A stretch of 64,000 nucleotides of DNA, taken from positions 310,001 through 374,000 of the forward strand of contig NZ_JALHLG010000005.1 of assembly GCF_022832375.1 (NCBI RefSeq), in the 5' to 3' direction. The notes below the pieces were generated by a model. That model was not told the origin of the DNA and did not search any database. It saw only the letters and a program-made list of their open reading frames with translations. Below are positions 19,006 through 29,255 of the stretch, in pieces; position 1 is the first letter of the stretch, and each line of letters starts with the position of its first letter. This DNA comes from Novosphingobium beihaiense. GTDB taxonomy: Bacteria; Pseudomonadota; Alphaproteobacteria; Sphingomonadales; Sphingomonadaceae. The position numbers and the translations under genes were made by a program.

Positions 19006-21195
19006 ATGCGGGCCATGGCGAGCCAGGCCACACCGTCTGAAAATCCGCGCCCGGACGCTGTCCGGGGCGCTGCACTGCAACATCGGCCATGGAACAGCAA
19101 ACGCCTCTTGTCGAGGGGTTTGGCCGCATTTGAGAGATTTCTTTCCAGTGCCGGTTTTGATCGCGGGCCATGGCTTGCGGTGGCCTTCGGAGCGGGAATC
19201 GCCGCCTGGTTCGTACTCCCTTCGCCGGGCTGGTGGATTGCATGGTGCGTGGGCTGGTTTGTCCTGGCCGGGACAATGATTGTCTCCCGGTGGTCAAATG
19301 GGAGGTATCCGCATGTTTTTATAGGAGTTTTGTCCGTTTCGGTTCTGCTGGGTGCCGGTTGCCTGACGGTTTGGGTGCGCTCCGCGCTGACGGGGCAGCA
19401 GCCTATTGCCCGGCCTATCTTCGGAACCTTCACCGGCAGGATACTCGAACGGGAGGAGCAGCCTGCCCAGGGGCGCGGCAGGCTGATTTTGGCCATGCGC
19501 GAACCGGACAGCGCACGTGCGATCAAGGTGCGTGTGAACCTGCCACTGGCAGAAGCCCCGATCCGGCCCGAAGTGGGGGCGGTGATCCGCTTCAGGGCCA
19601 GGTTGATGCCGCCTGCGCCGCCGATGCTGCCGGGCGCTTACAATTTTGCACGAACAGCCTGGTTTTCCGGGCTTTCCGCCACGGGAACCGTGCTCGGCAC
19701 GCCCGAAGTGATCGCGCCGGGGCGAGGCGGAGGCCGTTTCGCAGCGTTGCGGGCGGGGCTGGCGCGCCATGTCCGGGCACGACTCGCACCGGGAGAGGCG
19801 GGAATCGCGGCAGCCCTGGCCGCTGGAGACCGGGGCGGCATTGCGGAGGCCGATGCCCAGGCTATGCGCGATGCCGGGCTGGCGCATTTGCTGTCGATCA
19901 GCGGGCTGCATGTCAGTGCCGTGATCGGCGCGGTTTATCTGCTGGCGTTGCGGCTTTTGGCGCTGTCACCGTGGCTGGCCTTGCGCGTGCGCCTGCCTGT
20001 CGCGGCTGCAGCAGCCGGGGCTCTGGCCGGGATCGGCTATACGCTGTTGACCGGCGCCGAAGTGCCGACCGTGCGCTCGTGCATCGGGGCTTTGCTGGTT
20101 CTGGCGGCGCTGGCGCTGGGGCGGGAGCCTTTGTCGCTGCGCATGCTGGCCGTTGCCGCGGTTTGCGTGCTCCTGCTCTGGCCTGAATCGATTGCCGGGC
20201 CGAGTTTTCAGATGAGTTTCGGGGCGGTGCTGGCGATCGTGGCCTTGGGAACGGCCGCGCCTGTCCGGCGGTTTCTGGAACCGCGCGAGGAAGCGGCGGC
20301 GGCGCGCGCGCTGCGTTATCTGGCAATGCTGTTGCTGACAGGCGTGGTGATCGAACTCGCGCTGATGCCGATCGGGCTCTACCACTTTCATCGGGCCGGG
20401 GTGTACGGGGCACTGGCCAATGTGGTGGCCATCCCGCTGACGACATTCGTCGTGATGCCCCTGACCGGTGTGGCGCTGGTGCTCGATCTGGCGGGGGCGG
20501 GCGGTCCGGTGTGGTGGCTGGCGGGGAAGGCCATCGGCCTGCTCCTCAGCATTGCCCACGTAATTGCGGCGAGACCGGGGGCCGTCACGGTGATGCCTGC
20601 CATGGGCGGATGGGCATTCCTGCTCTTCGTGGCGGGAGGATTGTGGCTGGGCCTGTGGAGCGGACGCATCCGCCTGTGGGGGCTTGTTCCCGCTGCGGCA
20701 GGGGCGCTGACGCTGGCCGCCATGGCCCCGCCCGATGTGCTGGTCACGGGCGATGGTCGCCACGTCGGGCTTGTCGATCCAGGCGGCGGCAGGCTTTTCG
20801 TCCTGCGCGAGAGCCGCAGCAACTATGTGCGCGACAATCTGCTGGAACTGGCCGGAATGGAGGGCGAGCCCGTTTCGATAGCGCAGTGGCCGGGCGCCCG
20901 CTGCAACCGGGATTTCTGCACTGTGCCGGTGCCGCGGGAAGGGCAAATCTGGCACCTCCTCATCGCCCGCGGGCGGGACAACGTGCCGGAACGCATGCTT
21001 GCCGCAGCCTGCGACAAGGCGGATATCGTGATCGCTGACCGCTGGCTGCCACGCAGTTGTCACCCGGCCTGGCTGAAAGCGGACCGTTCGATGCTACGCC
21101 GCACCGGAGGCTTGGCGATCCATCTCGCCGAAGGCAAAGTCATGACCGTTGCCGAAGGGCAGGGCGATCATGGATGGTGGCACCCCGGCCGGTAG
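19006..21195 (+). CDS. comEC: ComEC/Rec2 family DNA uptake channel protein
   Basis: Inner-membrane protein of about 729 aa that passes single-stranded DNA into the cytoplasm in natural transformation. N-terminal membrane helices are followed by an OB-like domain of the DUF4131 type, then the Competence domain with the conserved HLLSISGLHVS-type segment (here AHLLSISGLHVSAVIG) and many helices. The C-terminal region corresponds to the metallo-beta-lactamase-like domain but I see no HxHxDH motif, a degenerate state common in alphaproteobacterial homologues. The start may be ATG 19006 or ATG 19015. Confidence 0.9.
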   Translation: MRAMASQATPSENPRPDAVRGAALQHRPWNSKRLLSRGLAAFERFLSSAGFDRGPWLAVAFGAGIAAWFVLPSPGWWIAWCVGWFVLAGTMIVSRWSNGRYPHVFIGVLSVSVLLGAGCLTVWVRSALTGQQPIARPIFGTFTGRILEREEQPAQGRGRLILAMREPDSARAIKVRVNLPLAEAPIRPEVGAVIRFRARLMPPAPPMLPGAYNFARTAWFSGLSATGTVLGTPEVIAPGRGGGRFAALRAGLARHVRARLAPGEAGIAAALAAGDRGGIAEADAQAMRDAGLAHLLSISGLHVSAVIGAVYLLALRLLALSPWLALRVRLPVAAAAAGALAGIGYTLLTGAEVPTVRSCIGALLVLAALALGREPLSLRMLAVAAVCVLLLWPESIAGPSFQMSFGAVLAIVALGTAAPVRRFLEPREEAAAARALRYLAMLLLTGVVIELALMPIGLYHFHRAGVYGALANVVAIPLTTFVVMPLTGVALVLDLAGAGGPVWWLAGKAIGLLLSIAHVIAARPGAVTVMPAMGGWAFLLFVAGGLWLGLWSGRIRLWGLVPAAAGALTLAAMAPPDVLVTGDGRHVGLVDPGGGRLFVLRESRSNYVRDNLLELAGMEGEPVSIAQWPGARCNRDFCTVPVPREGQIWHLLIARGRDNVPERMLAAACDKADIVIADRWLPRSCHPAWLKADRSMLRRTGGLAIHLAEGKVMTVAEGQGDHGWWHPGR

Positions 21196-21214
21196 GCCGG
21201 ATGCCTTCCATGCC

Positions 21215-21901
21215 TTAGTGATAGCGGCGCAGAAGCCCCGCCAGCTTGCCCTGCACCTCGATCTCGTCGGGGCCGTAGACCTGCGGTTCATAGGCCGCGT
21301 TGGCCGGATCGAGCCGCACCATGCCGCTGTCGCGGTGCAGATACTTGAGCGTCGCTTCCTCGCCGCGCACCAGGGCGACCACGATTTCGCCGTCGCGGGC
21401 CGTATTGGTGCGTTTCACCAGCGCGAAATCGCCATCGAGAATGCCCGCATCGACCATCGAGTCGCCCGAGACTTCCAGCGCATAGTGCTCGCCGGAGCCG
21501 AGCAGGGCGGCTGGAACGGGCAGGGTCGCCTGGCCTTCCAGCGCCTCGATCGGAACACCGGCGGCGATGCGGCCATGCAGCGGAATTTCGATCACGTCGT
21601 TCGCAGGCTCCGGCATTGCGCGGGGCGCGGCTGTCTCGTTGCTGTTCGCCGGGGCGGGGCGGGCTGCGGCAGGCTTGTTCGTCGCATCCTCGGGCTGGCG
21701 CAGCACTTCCAGCGCACGGGCGCGGTTGGGCAGGCGGCGGATGAACCCGCGTTCTTCCAGCGCCGAAATCAGACGGTGCACGCCGGACTTCGATTTGAGG
21801 TCCAGCGCTTCCTTCATTTCTTCGAAGCTGGGAGAGATGCCGCTCTCTTCAAGCCGGGTCTGGATGAACCGGAGCAATTCGTGCTGCTTGCGCGTCAACA
21901 T
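21215..21901 (-). CDS. lexA: LexA repressor
   Basis: SOS-response repressor that self-cleaves when stimulated by RecA-ssDNA. From ATG 21901 it is 228 aa; the longer open frame upstream runs over the operator. The N-terminal winged HTH ([20 protein letters not shown]...) is joined by a Pro/Ala linker to the peptidase. The cleavage pair is Ala114-Gly115 (GRIAAGVP), the nucleophile Ser148 (SGDSM) and the general base Lys186 (EEATLKYL). An SOS box lies about 60 nt upstream, indicating autoregulation. It is the last gene of the ppiD-trp-moa run but has its own operator. Confidence 0.96.
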   Translation of the reverse strand: MLTRKQHELLRFIQTRLEESGISPSFEEMKEALDLKSKSGVHRLISALEERGFIRRLPNRARALEVLRQPEDATNKPAAARPAPANSNETAAPRAMPEPANDVIEIPLHGRIAAGVPIEALEGQATLPVPAALLGSGEHYALEVSGDSMVDAGILDGDFALVKRTNTARDGEIVVALVRGEEATLKYLHRDSGMVRLDPANAAYEPQVYGPDEIEVQGKLAGLLRRYH

Positions 21902-21959
21902 GGTCGCTGCCTCTTGCTTGCCATTCGCCGGAATGTTCCGCCGGAAATGTTCTGATCGT

Positions 21960-21974
21960 GAACATTGAGAGAAC
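21960..21974 (-). promoter_or_regulatory. SOS box (LexA operator)
   Basis: On the - strand the sequence is GTTCTCTCAATGTTC, an exact GTTC-N7-GTTC alphaproteobacterial LexA site, 59 nt upstream of the lexA ATG. It sits in the 97-nt gap between moeA and lexA and should repress lexA itself. Confidence 0.9.
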
Positions 21975-21998
21975 AATTAAGCAACGAAATTCGTAACG

Positions 21999-23219
21999 TC
22001 AAGCAATACCGCCATTTTGGAGCAGGAACACGCGCACTTCGTCTCCAGCCGCGCCTGCCGGGGCGAAAGCGGCGCGGTCGATCAGCACATTGCTGAGCGC
22101 CAGTGCGGAGAGGGCTCCGCTGTCCTGAAGCGCCTGGGGCACCACGGACTGCCCGTTCCATGTGCCGCGCACGAATTCGCGGCGTCCGCCGTTCGCGCGG
22201 ATTGGCGCGCCGAGCCGCGTGGTGATCTGCATGGGCAGAACATAGCGCGCGCCCAGCATCCGGCGCAGCAGCGGCAGCATGAAATGATAGGCGGTGACGA
22301 AGCTCGACACCGGATTGCCGGGAAGGCCGATAACGATTTGCGGCCCGGTCCGGCGTTTACGGCGGGCGACGAGGATCGGCTTGCCCGGCTTGATCGCGAC
22401 GCGCCAGAAATCGAGCGATGCGCCCCAGGCTTCCAGCGCCGGACGGATCAGATCGTGCTCGCCCGCGGAAGCACCGCCGCTGGTGACGATGACGTCTGCG
22501 TGGTGCGCCTCGTCGAAAGCGGCAATGAGTGCGTCGAGCGTGTCGGCAACCGGGCCGCTTCGCCAGGCTTCCACCGGAAGCTTGCGGGCCATGGCCAGAA
22601 GCATCGCGCCATTGCTGGCGGGGATCTGGTGCGGCGCGCAGGTTTCCGGATCGCTGGCGAGTTCGTCTCCGCTGTCGATCACCGCCACGCGCGGCTTGCG
22701 GCAGACGGGCAAGTGCTTGTGCCCGGCGGCAATGGCGAGCGCGGCATCGGCCGGGCCGATCAGCGAACCGGCTGCGATCACTTCGCTGCCCTTCCGGAAA
22801 TCGAGGCCGCAAGGGCGGATGTGCTTGTGCGGGGGAAGCGGGCCGTCCCCTGTCAGCATGATCCGGTCATCCTGCCGGGCAAGGTCTTCCTGAAGGATGA
22901 CGGCGGCGGCTCCCGCGGGCAGCAGTGCCCCCGTGGAAACCTGCACGGCCTGCCCGCTGGTTACTTCACCCGCGAAAGGATGCCCTGCCGCGCTTTCGCC
23001 CACTACGTGCCAGGGACCGGCCATGTCCCCTGCAGTCACGGCATAGCCGTCCATTGCGGAAAGATCTGCGGCGGGCTGGGTGCGGCGGGCGAGCAGCGGC
23101 TGCGCGAGATAGCGGCCGATGGCGCCTTCGATATCGACATGCTCGACGGGCAGGGGGCTGGCGAGGGCCAGCAGGTGGGCCTGCGCTTCTTCCAACGGCA
23201 TGGGTGGAACTTTGGCCAT
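21999..23219 (-). CDS. moeA: Molybdopterin molybdenumtransferase
   Basis: Inserts molybdate into adenylated molybdopterin to form molybdenum cofactor. From ATG 23219 the protein is 406 aa, the usual size. Visible family stretches are SAMDGYAV, PLPPHKHIRPCGLDF, VIDSGDEL, VTSGGASAGEHD and IGLPGNPVSSFV. The ATG overlaps the moaC stop (TGATG), so the two are coupled. No moaA, moaD or moaE gene is in this window. Confidence 0.95.
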   Translation of the reverse strand: MAKVPPMPLEEAQAHLLALASPLPVEHVDIEGAIGRYLAQPLLARRTQPAADLSAMDGYAVTAGDMAGPWHVVGESAAGHPFAGEVTSGQAVQVSTGALLPAGAAAVILQEDLARQDDRIMLTGDGPLPPHKHIRPCGLDFRKGSEVIAAGSLIGPADAALAIAAGHKHLPVCRKPRVAVIDSGDELASDPETCAPHQIPASNGAMLLAMARKLPVEAWRSGPVADTLDALIAAFDEAHHADVIVTSGGASAGEHDLIRPALEAWGASLDFWRVAIKPGKPILVARRKRRTGPQIVIGLPGNPVSSFVTAYHFMLPLLRRMLGARYVLPMQITTRLGAPIRANGGRREFVRGTWNGQSVVPQALQDSGALSALALSNVLIDRAAFAPAGAAGDEVRVFLLQNGGIA

Positions 23220-23701
23220 CAGGCGCTTGCCTCCCACGTCCAGTGCCCGGACTTGCCGCCGCGCTTTTCGATCAGGCGGATTTCACCGATGACCATACCT
23301 TTGTCGAGCGCCTTGGCCATGTCGTAGATGGTGACGAGGGCAACGGATACGGCCGTGATCGCTTCCATTTCCACCCCCGTCTTGCCTGTGAGAGAGGCCG
23401 TGGCGGTGGCGCGAATGGCGCTGTCTTCGAATGTGAAATCGACGTTCACCGCGTCGATGGCGAGCGGATGGCACATCGGGATGAGATCGCCGGTCTTCTT
23501 GGCGGCCATGATTCCGGCCACGCGCGCGGTGCCCAGCACATCGCCCTTGGGGGCATTGCCCGCACGGATTGCCGCGAGGGCCTCGGCGCTCATGGCGATC
23601 CGGCCCGAGGCGACGGCAAGGCGCTGCGTTTCCGCCTTGGCGCCAACATCGACCATGCGGGCCGATCCTTCCGAATCGATATGGGTAAGGGATTTGCTCA
23701 T
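23219..23701 (-). CDS. moaC: Cyclic pyranopterin monophosphate synthase
   Basis: Converts the MoaA product to cyclic pyranopterin monophosphate in molybdenum cofactor synthesis. The 160-aa protein starts at ATG 23701 ([12 protein letters not shown]). Signatures are [32 protein letters not shown] and KSGHW near the C terminus. It follows trpC after 186 nt and is coupled to moeA. The upstream gap contains nothing recognisable besides the ribosome-binding region. Confidence 0.96.
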   Translation of the reverse strand: MSKSLTHIDSEGSARMVDVGAKAETQRLAVASGRIAMSAEALAAIRAGNAPKGDVLGTARVAGIMAAKKTGDLIPMCHPLAIDAVNVDFTFEDSAIRATATASLTGKTGVEMEAITAVSVALVTIYDMAKALDKGMVIGEIRLIEKRGGKSGHWTWEASA

Positions 23702-23887
23702 GATGCCGCCGCATAAAGTGACAGAGTTGACACGGTTGACACTGTCCAGGGAAAAAACGCGGTAAGTGTCACCTTGCGCGCTGCGCAACGTGGCGCCGGG
23801 GCGTAGTGGAGCGGTACGGATCGGGTCATGCGGCGGGAATGCCAGACTTTCGCGGTGTAGGACACCCCGTTTGCCCAAGAAGCCCGG

Positions 23888-24676
23888 TTACCCCAGGAGC
23901 AGGGTCCGCGTCGCCGCCTCTACATCGGCCTGGCGCATCAGGCTTTCACCGACGAGGAACGTGCGCGCGCCGCAATGGGACAGGCGTTCGAGGTCGGCGT
24001 GCGTGTTGATGCCGCTCTCTGCCACCAGCAGCGTGCCTTCGGGCGCCAGCGGGGCGAGGTGTTCGGTCGTGGCGATATCAGTGACGAAGGTTTTGAGATC
24101 GCGGTTGTTCACACCGATCAAACGTGATTTCAATCGCGCGGCGCGTTCCATCTCCGCTTCGTTGTGCACTTCGACGAGGCAGTCCATTCCGCGTTCGAGC
24201 GCGGCGGCCTCGATTTCGGCCATCAGCGTATCGTTGAGCGCGGCAACGATGATCAGGATGGCATCGGCGCCGATCGCGCGGGCTTCGGCCACTTGCCAGG
24301 GATCGACCATGAAGTCCTTGCGGATCACCGGGAGGGATACGGCCGCGCGGGCTTCCATCAGGTAATCCTCGTGCCCCTGGAAATAGGGGGCGTCGGTCAG
24401 CACCGAAAGGCAAGCCGCGCCGCCGCGCTCATAGGCCGCGGCATGGTCCGCCGGGCGGAAGTCCGGGCGGATCAGGCCCTTGGAGGGGCTCGCCTTTTTG
24501 ATCTCCGCGATCAGTGCGAAGCCATCCGTGGCCTTGCGGCGCAGGGCGGCTTCGAACCCGCGCGGGGCGCTCTGGTGGGCGGCATGACTGTCGAGCGTGC
24601 CGATCGAGGCGACGGCCTTGCGTTCCTCGACTTCCTCGCGCTTGGTTTCGCAGATTTCGGTGAGCTTGTCGGACAT
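23888..24676 (-). CDS. trpC: Indole-3-glycerol phosphate synthase
   Basis: Closes the indole ring in tryptophan synthesis. The 262-aa TIM barrel shows [12 protein letters not shown] (substrate-binding lysine loop), [32 protein letters not shown] and VAESGI. It is monofunctional, not fused to TrpF. The gene is separated from trpD by 145 nt containing a REP-like sequence, while trpD and trpG overlap. Confidence 0.97.
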   Translation of the reverse strand: MSDKLTEICETKREEVEERKAVASIGTLDSHAAHQSAPRGFEAALRRKATDGFALIAEIKKASPSKGLIRPDFRPADHAAAYERGGAACLSVLTDAPYFQGHEDYLMEARAAVSLPVIRKDFMVDPWQVAEARAIGADAILIIVAALNDTLMAEIEAAALERGMDCLVEVHNEAEMERAARLKSRLIGVNNRDLKTFVTDIATTEHLAPLAPEGTLLVAESGINTHADLERLSHCGARTFLVGESLMRQADVEAATRTLLLG

Positions 24677-24721
24677 GCCTGCGCCTTATGCGCGTGCGGA
24701 CATCAAGTCGAGAGGCGTCCT

Positions 24722-24746
24722 GCGATCCTTCGACAAGCTCAGGATC
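24722..24746. repeat. Short REP-like palindrome
   Basis: The trpD-trpC gap contains TCCTTCGACAAGCTCAGGAT, a type of short imperfect palindrome that recurs between genes of many sphingomonads. Only one full copy is seen here, so its repeat nature is from memory and not from the window. AGCTTGTCGGCGAG about 60 nt further on shares AGCTTGTCG-like sequence in inverse orientation and could pair with it in RNA. Confidence 0.4.
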
Positions 24747-24821
24747 CGGCGGTTCAGGATGAGGGCGGCATGCGGCCTATCCCTTCGCCGCCCACTCAGA
24801 GCTTGTCGGCGAGTATTGGCC

Positions 24822-25814
24822 TCAGGCCCGAACCGCGTCGATCCAGCAGTTGAGCAAAGCGTTGGCGAGGCCCTTGTCGATAACCTCCGCAGCTTCCTCC
24901 GCGCCTTGCTGCCAATTCTGTGCCTCGCCCGCCACGATCAGCGCGCCGGCGGCGTTGAACAGCACAGCGTCGCGATAAGGGCCAGGCTCGCCCTGGAGCA
25001 AGGTGCGCAGCGCGGCGGCGTTGTACGTGGCATCGCCGCCGCGGATGGCCTCGACAGGGACCGAAGGCAGCCCGGCATCTTGCGGGGTAACGCGGCGTAT
25101 GGCCACTTCGCCTCCCTGCACTTCGGCCAGTTCGTTACCGCCCGCGAGGCTGAGTTCGTCGAGTCCCTCGTCGCCAGAAACGACCATCGAATGATCGGTG
25201 CCAAGGCGCGAGAGCGCTTCGGCATAGATGGGCACAAAGGCCGGGCGGGCGATGCCGACGAGCTGGCGGCGCACGCTTGCCGGATTGGCGAGCGGGCCCA
25301 TCAGGTTGAAGATCGTGCGGCGGCCGATGGCCTTGCGGATCGGCATGATCCGGCCCATCGCCGGATGGTGCTGGCCCGCGAAGAGGAAGCAGATGCCGAT
25401 ATCGCTTAGCGTCGCTTCGGCGGTCTCGGCAGCACGGTCGAGGTTGAGGCCCAGCGCTTCCAGCGTGTCGGCTGCGCCTGCCTTGGAACTGGCAGCGCGA
25501 TTGCCGTGCTTGGCTACCGGCACACCGCAAGCCGCCACGACCAGCGAGACGGCAGTGGAGACATTGAGCGTGTGAAATCCGTCGCCGCCGGTGCCGCAAA
25601 CGTCGATGGCGTTGTCCGGTGCCGAGATGGGGATCATCCGCGCGCGCATGGCCCGTGCTGCCCCGGCGATTTCGCTCGCCGTCTCGCCCCGGTCAGACAG
25701 CGCGGTGAGGAACGCGGCGATCCCGCTGTCGGGCACTTGCCCATCGAGGATGGCGCCAAATGCGGTTTCGGCCTCGGCTTCCTCAAGCGGATAGAGTGGA
25801 TCGGGCAGGGTCAT
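24822..25814 (-). CDS. trpD: Anthranilate phosphoribosyltransferase
   Basis: Transfers phosphoribose from PRPP to anthranilate. From ATG 25814 it is 330 aa. The PRPP loop DVCGTGGDG, followed by HTLNVSTA and the anthranilate-site [15 protein letters not shown], is intact. The start overlaps the trpG stop by 4 nt (ATGA). It is a stand-alone TrpD, not fused to TrpG as in enteric bacteria. Confidence 0.97.
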   Translation of the reverse strand: MTLPDPLYPLEEAEAETAFGAILDGQVPDSGIAAFLTALSDRGETASEIAGAARAMRARMIPISAPDNAIDVCGTGGDGFHTLNVSTAVSLVVAACGVPVAKHGNRAASSKAGAADTLEALGLNLDRAAETAEATLSDIGICFLFAGQHHPAMGRIMPIRKAIGRRTIFNLMGPLANPASVRRQLVGIARPAFVPIYAEALSRLGTDHSMVVSGDEGLDELSLAGGNELAEVQGGEVAIRRVTPQDAGLPSVPVEAIRGGDATYNAAALRTLLQGEPGPYRDAVLFNAAGALIVAGEAQNWQQGAEEAAEVIDKGLANALLNCWIDAVRA

Positions 25815-26407
25815 GCCGAAAGCCGCTGCGGCAGCTTCGCGTCGATCCCGCACAGCTTCAGGAAATTCGCCAGCATGGCGTGGCCGTGCTCGGTGGCGAT
25901 GCTTTCCGGGTGGAACTGCACACCGTGGATCGGCAGGCTTTCGTGGCGGAAGCCCATCACATGGCCGTCGTCCGAACGGGCATTGACCACCAAGGCTTCA
26001 GGGATGTCCTCGACGATCAGCGAGTGATAGCGTGTCGCCATGAAAGGTGAGGGGATACCTTCGAACACGCCGGTGTTGTCATGCGTGACAGGCGAGGTCT
26101 TGCCGTGCATCAGCCCGCCGCGCACCACGTGCCCGCCGAAATACTGCCCGATCGACTGGTGGCCCAGGCACACGCCGAGCAGCGGCTTTCCGGCATCGGC
26201 CGCCGCGCCCACGAGATCGAGGCTGATCCCCGCTTCGTTGGGGGTGCAGGGGCCGGGCGAGATCAGGAAACCCTGCGCGCCGCTGGATAGGGCCTGTCCG
26301 GCGGACATGGCGTCGTTGCGCACGACTTCGACTTCGGCGCCCAGTTCCATCACATAGTGGACCAGGTTCCAGGTGAAGCTGTCGTAATTGTCGATGACGA
26401 GGATCAT
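25811..26407 (-). CDS. trpG: Anthranilate synthase component II (glutamine amidotransferase)
   Basis: Supplies ammonia from glutamine to TrpE. The 198-aa class I amidotransferase starts [18 protein letters not shown]. The catalytic Cys is in [12 protein letters not shown] and the His-Glu pair in GVQFHPESI. The start overlaps the stop of the phosphodiester glycosidase gene (ATGA) and the end overlaps trpD, so translation is coupled through the cluster. It could also serve folate synthesis as PabA. Confidence 0.97.
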   Translation of the reverse strand: MILVIDNYDSFTWNLVHYVMELGAEVEVVRNDAMSAGQALSSGAQGFLISPGPCTPNEAGISLDLVGAAADAGKPLLGVCLGHQSIGQYFGGHVVRGGLMHGKTSPVTHDNTGVFEGIPSPFMATRYHSLIVEDIPEALVVNARSDDGHVMGFRHESLPIHGVQFHPESIATEHGHAMLANFLKLCGIDAKLPQRLSA

Positions 26408-27186
26408 GAGCCGCCTTTCGCCCGTTTCTCGACGACGATCAAGGGGCCGAGCGGGGGCCCGCCATCGACGCGGCCATGGCCCGGGTCCCACAGCGAGGAC
26501 ACGCTGCCGTCGAGGAACAGCGCATTGGGGCAGTGGAGCGTGTCGCGGAAGTACCGCGCGAGCTTGCCGAACGAGACGGGCTCGTCCGAAATCACAAAGT
26601 GCGCGCGGCCTTTGGCATCGACGCCGACGCCGTTGCGCAGCTTGAGCGATGTGCCGTCGGGGGCGATCTTGGGGTGCAGCTTGCCGTCGATTACCAGCAT
26701 GGGGCCCGACTGGGTTCCGAAGTCCGGGCGGCTGGTGACCTTGGCCGCGAACTGATCGCTGGTAAGCACGGCCCATGGCCCGCCAGCCTTTCCGTAAAAC
26801 ACGCCGTTGGGCAGGACATGGAAATTGCCCGGCCCTTCATTGGTGTTGAGCTTGTGTTTCCGCTCTCCGTTTTCGACGTAGTAACCGATGGGCTGGCCTT
26901 CGGTATCGAACATGCCGCCGTTCATGGCGAAAGCCACGGCGGGGGCCTTGTCCGGCCGGTTCACGGCGAGCTGCGACAGGCTGCGGTAGGGCGCACCGCC
27001 CTTGGGGCCGAGGACCATATGGATGGCGTTGCGCCCCGGCACGGCTGTGCAATGGGTAAAGGCCACGCCTTCGAACGTTACGCTTTCGCATGGAGAGGGA
27101 GGCGGTGGAGTTTCGGCCTCCTGCTCTTCGCTGGAGGAGCAGGCGCTGAGGCTCAGAAGCAAAATGAAGGTGAGACGCTTCAGCAC
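26404..27186 (-). CDS. Phosphodiester glycosidase (NAGPA/DUF2233-type) lipoprotein
   Basis: A 260-aa exported protein starting with GTG. The N terminus is a lipoprotein signal ([16 protein letters not shown], lipobox LSAC). The mature part has the family hallmarks [40 protein letters not shown], and the C-terminal [11 protein letters not shown]. The family includes uncovering-enzyme-type glycosidases; its bacterial substrates are generally unknown. It lies between trpE and trpG, overlapping trpG by 4 nt and the YcxB-like gene by 7 nt, although nothing links it to tryptophan synthesis. Confidence 0.87.
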   Translation of the reverse strand: MLKRLTFILLLSLSACSSSEEQEAETPPPPSPCESVTFEGVAFTHCTAVPGRNAIHMVLGPKGGAPYRSLSQLAVNRPDKAPAVAFAMNGGMFDTEGQPIGYYVENGERKHKLNTNEGPGNFHVLPNGVFYGKAGGPWAVLTSDQFAAKVTSRPDFGTQSGPMLVIDGKLHPKIAPDGTSLKLRNGVGVDAKGRAHFVISDEPVSFGKLARYFRDTLHCPNALFLDGSVSSLWDPGHGRVDGGPPLGPLIVVEKRAKGGS

Positions 27187-27716
27187 TTTTCGGGAATTTC
27201 GGCAGCAATCAGCGCCGCACGGAGTTTTGCGATCTCTTCGGACGAAACTTGGCTTTTCGGTATCGCATGAAACATAAGTTTCGTCCGGAACAGCATCATC
27301 AAGTGTTCATTTTCGATCCAGCTGCAGATCATCGGCCATTCGTAGATCGATGAGCCGCGATCGTTGCTGATGCGAATACCTTCGTCGTCAAAAACATAAA
27401 ACGTAGGCAAGCCGTCAAGGTGCAGTTGCTTCCATGTGTTGCGAGCTGAGCGGGGAATGCACCAGAGCCAGTATAGCCAAATCGCTGCGAAAACTGCTGT
27501 TGCTAATACGAGCCCGGTAATGATTTCTGCGATTGCACCGGTGATGCTGGCGCCGTCATTGATAAATCTCGTGCTGACACCAAGCACGGAATAGGCCGCG
27601 CCGACGATCAGAATGTATTTGACAGCTCCGCGCCACAACCAGCGACGCTTTAGCATGAGCCAATTCGCAGCCTTGTAGGTCTCAAAATCCAGCGAAGTGG
27701 TAAAAGATGAGCTCAC
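27180..27716 (-). CDS. YcxB-like membrane protein
   Basis: A 178-aa protein with a GTG start that overlaps the trpE stop. Two membrane helices (about residues 32-52 and 63-88) precede a soluble domain in which YVFDDEGIRISNDRGSSIYEWPMICSWIENE is the conserved YcxB-like pattern (described by its positions, about 107-137). Function unknown. The gene has noticeably lower GC than trpE or trpG, suggesting it joined the cluster later. Confidence 0.7.
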   Translation of the reverse strand: MSSSFTTSLDFETYKAANWLMLKRRWLWRGAVKYILIVGAAYSVLGVSTRFINDGASITGAIAEIITGLVLATAVFAAIWLYWLWCIPRSARNTWKQLHLDGLPTFYVFDDEGIRISNDRGSSIYEWPMICSWIENEHLMMLFRTKLMFHAIPKSQVSSEEIAKLRAALIAAEIPEKC

Positions 27717-29236
27717 TGCCCGAAACCCGGCTCACCAGCCACGCGCACGGCTTCGCGCGCCGCTGCGAACAGAGCGCCGCTTTTGGCCTCGCATTCGCGC
27801 TGTTCGTAGGCCGGGTCGCTGTCGGCGACGATGCCCGCGCCTGCCTGCACGTGCAGCACGCCGTCCTTGAGCACGCCTGTGCGCAGGACGATGCACGAGT
27901 CCACCGAACCATCGGGCGCGAAGTAACCCACGCCGCCGGCATAGGCGCCGCGCGTTTCGGGTTCGAGTTCGGCGATGATCTCGCAGGCGCGGACCTTGGG
28001 CGCGCCCGAGACCGTGCCTGCCGGGAAGCCCGCGAAGACCGCGTCGATGGCATCGTGCTTTTCGGTGTCGAGTTGGCCGACCACGTTCGAGACGATGTGC
28101 ATCACATGGCTGTAGCGCTCGATCGTGTAGCTGTCGGTGACTTCCACTGTGCCCTTGGCCGCCACGCGGCCGACATCGTTACGGCCAAGGTCGAGCAGCA
28201 TCAGGTGCTCGGCGCGTTCCTTCGGATCCGCGAGCAGGCTGGTTTCGTTGGCCTTGTCCTCTGCGGGCGTCTTGCCGCGCGGGCGGGTACCTGCGATCGG
28301 GCGGATGGTCACTTCGCCATCGCGCACGCGCACCAGGATTTCCGGGCTCGATCCGACCAGTGCGAAACCGGGCAGGTCGAGGAAATAGAGAAACGGCGAG
28401 GGGTTTACCCGGCGCAGCGAGCGGTAGAGAGCCAGCGGCGGCAGGGTGAACTCGCACGTGAAGCGCTGGGCCAGCACGACCTGGAAGATATCGCCCGCCT
28501 CGATATAGTCCTTCGCTTTGAGGACCATCGCCTGATAGTCTTCGGCAGGCATGACCGGGCTCTGCGCGGGGGCAGGAAGATCCGCCAGCACAGGGGCTTC
28601 CGGCACCGGCGCGGCGAGGCGGCGCAGGGCTTCGTCGATGCGCTCGGCGCCCGCTTCCACCACACGCTCTGGCGTTCCGGTATCGGGCCAGAGCGGCGCG
28701 ACGCAGAACATCTCGTCCCCAAGCCGGTCGAACACGAGAATCAGGGAGGGGCGCACGAACAGCATGTCTGGCAGGTCGAGCGCGCTTTGCGGTGCGCGCG
28801 GCAGCTTTTCGACAAGGCCGATCGTCTCGTACCCGAAATAGCCGACGAGACACGCCAGTGCCTTGGGCAGTTCGGGTGGCATGTCGATGCGGCACGATTC
28901 CACCAGTGCGCGCAGTTCGGCCAGACTGTCACCGGGCAGCGGCGCAAAGGCCTCCCGGTCGAACTGCCATTTGCGGTTGATCTCGCAAGTGTGGCCACTG
29001 GCGCGGAACACCAGATCGGGATCGAGCCCGATCAGGCTGTAGCGCCCGCGCACTTCGCCGCCTTCGACCGATTCGAGCACGAAATCGCCGCGCCCTTCCT
29101 CGAACAGCTTGAGCGCGGCGCCCACCGGCGTTTCGGTATCCGCCACCAGCTTGCGCCAGAGCAGCGCGGGCTGGCCTTGCGTCAGGCGTTCAAGGACGGC
29201 GGAACGATCCGATTCGCGCGGCTTGGCGTGGAGCAT
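27713..29236 (-). CDS. trpE: Anthranilate synthase component I
   Basis: Converts chorismate to anthranilate with TrpG. The 507-aa protein carries an N-terminal regulatory domain with the Trp-binding LLES-like stretch FVLESVEGG, and the chorismate-binding core IRPIAGTRPRGKT, LMLLDLGRNDVGRVA, SHVMHIVSNV, FPAGTVSGAPKVRA and GGVGYFAPDGS. It is 19 nt downstream of ppiD, leaving no room for an attenuator leader. Expression probably comes from the ppiD promoter or from one inside ppiD. Confidence 0.96.
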   Translation of the reverse strand: MLHAKPRESDRSAVLERLTQGQPALLWRKLVADTETPVGAALKLFEEGRGDFVLESVEGGEVRGRYSLIGLDPDLVFRASGHTCEINRKWQFDREAFAPLPGDSLAELRALVESCRIDMPPELPKALACLVGYFGYETIGLVEKLPRAPQSALDLPDMLFVRPSLILVFDRLGDEMFCVAPLWPDTGTPERVVEAGAERIDEALRRLAAPVPEAPVLADLPAPAQSPVMPAEDYQAMVLKAKDYIEAGDIFQVVLAQRFTCEFTLPPLALYRSLRRVNPSPFLYFLDLPGFALVGSSPEILVRVRDGEVTIRPIAGTRPRGKTPAEDKANETSLLADPKERAEHLMLLDLGRNDVGRVAAKGTVEVTDSYTIERYSHVMHIVSNVVGQLDTEKHDAIDAVFAGFPAGTVSGAPKVRACEIIAELEPETRGAYAGGVGYFAPDGSVDSCIVLRTGVLKDGVLHVQAGAGIVADSDPAYEQRECEAKSGALFAAAREAVRVAGEPGFGQ

Positions 29237-29255
29237 GGTGAGCGTGCCTGGCCGG

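Noticed and set aside
29237..29255. trp attenuator before trpE
   Set aside because: Only 19 nt separate ppiD and trpE, with no Trp-rich leader or terminator hairpin.
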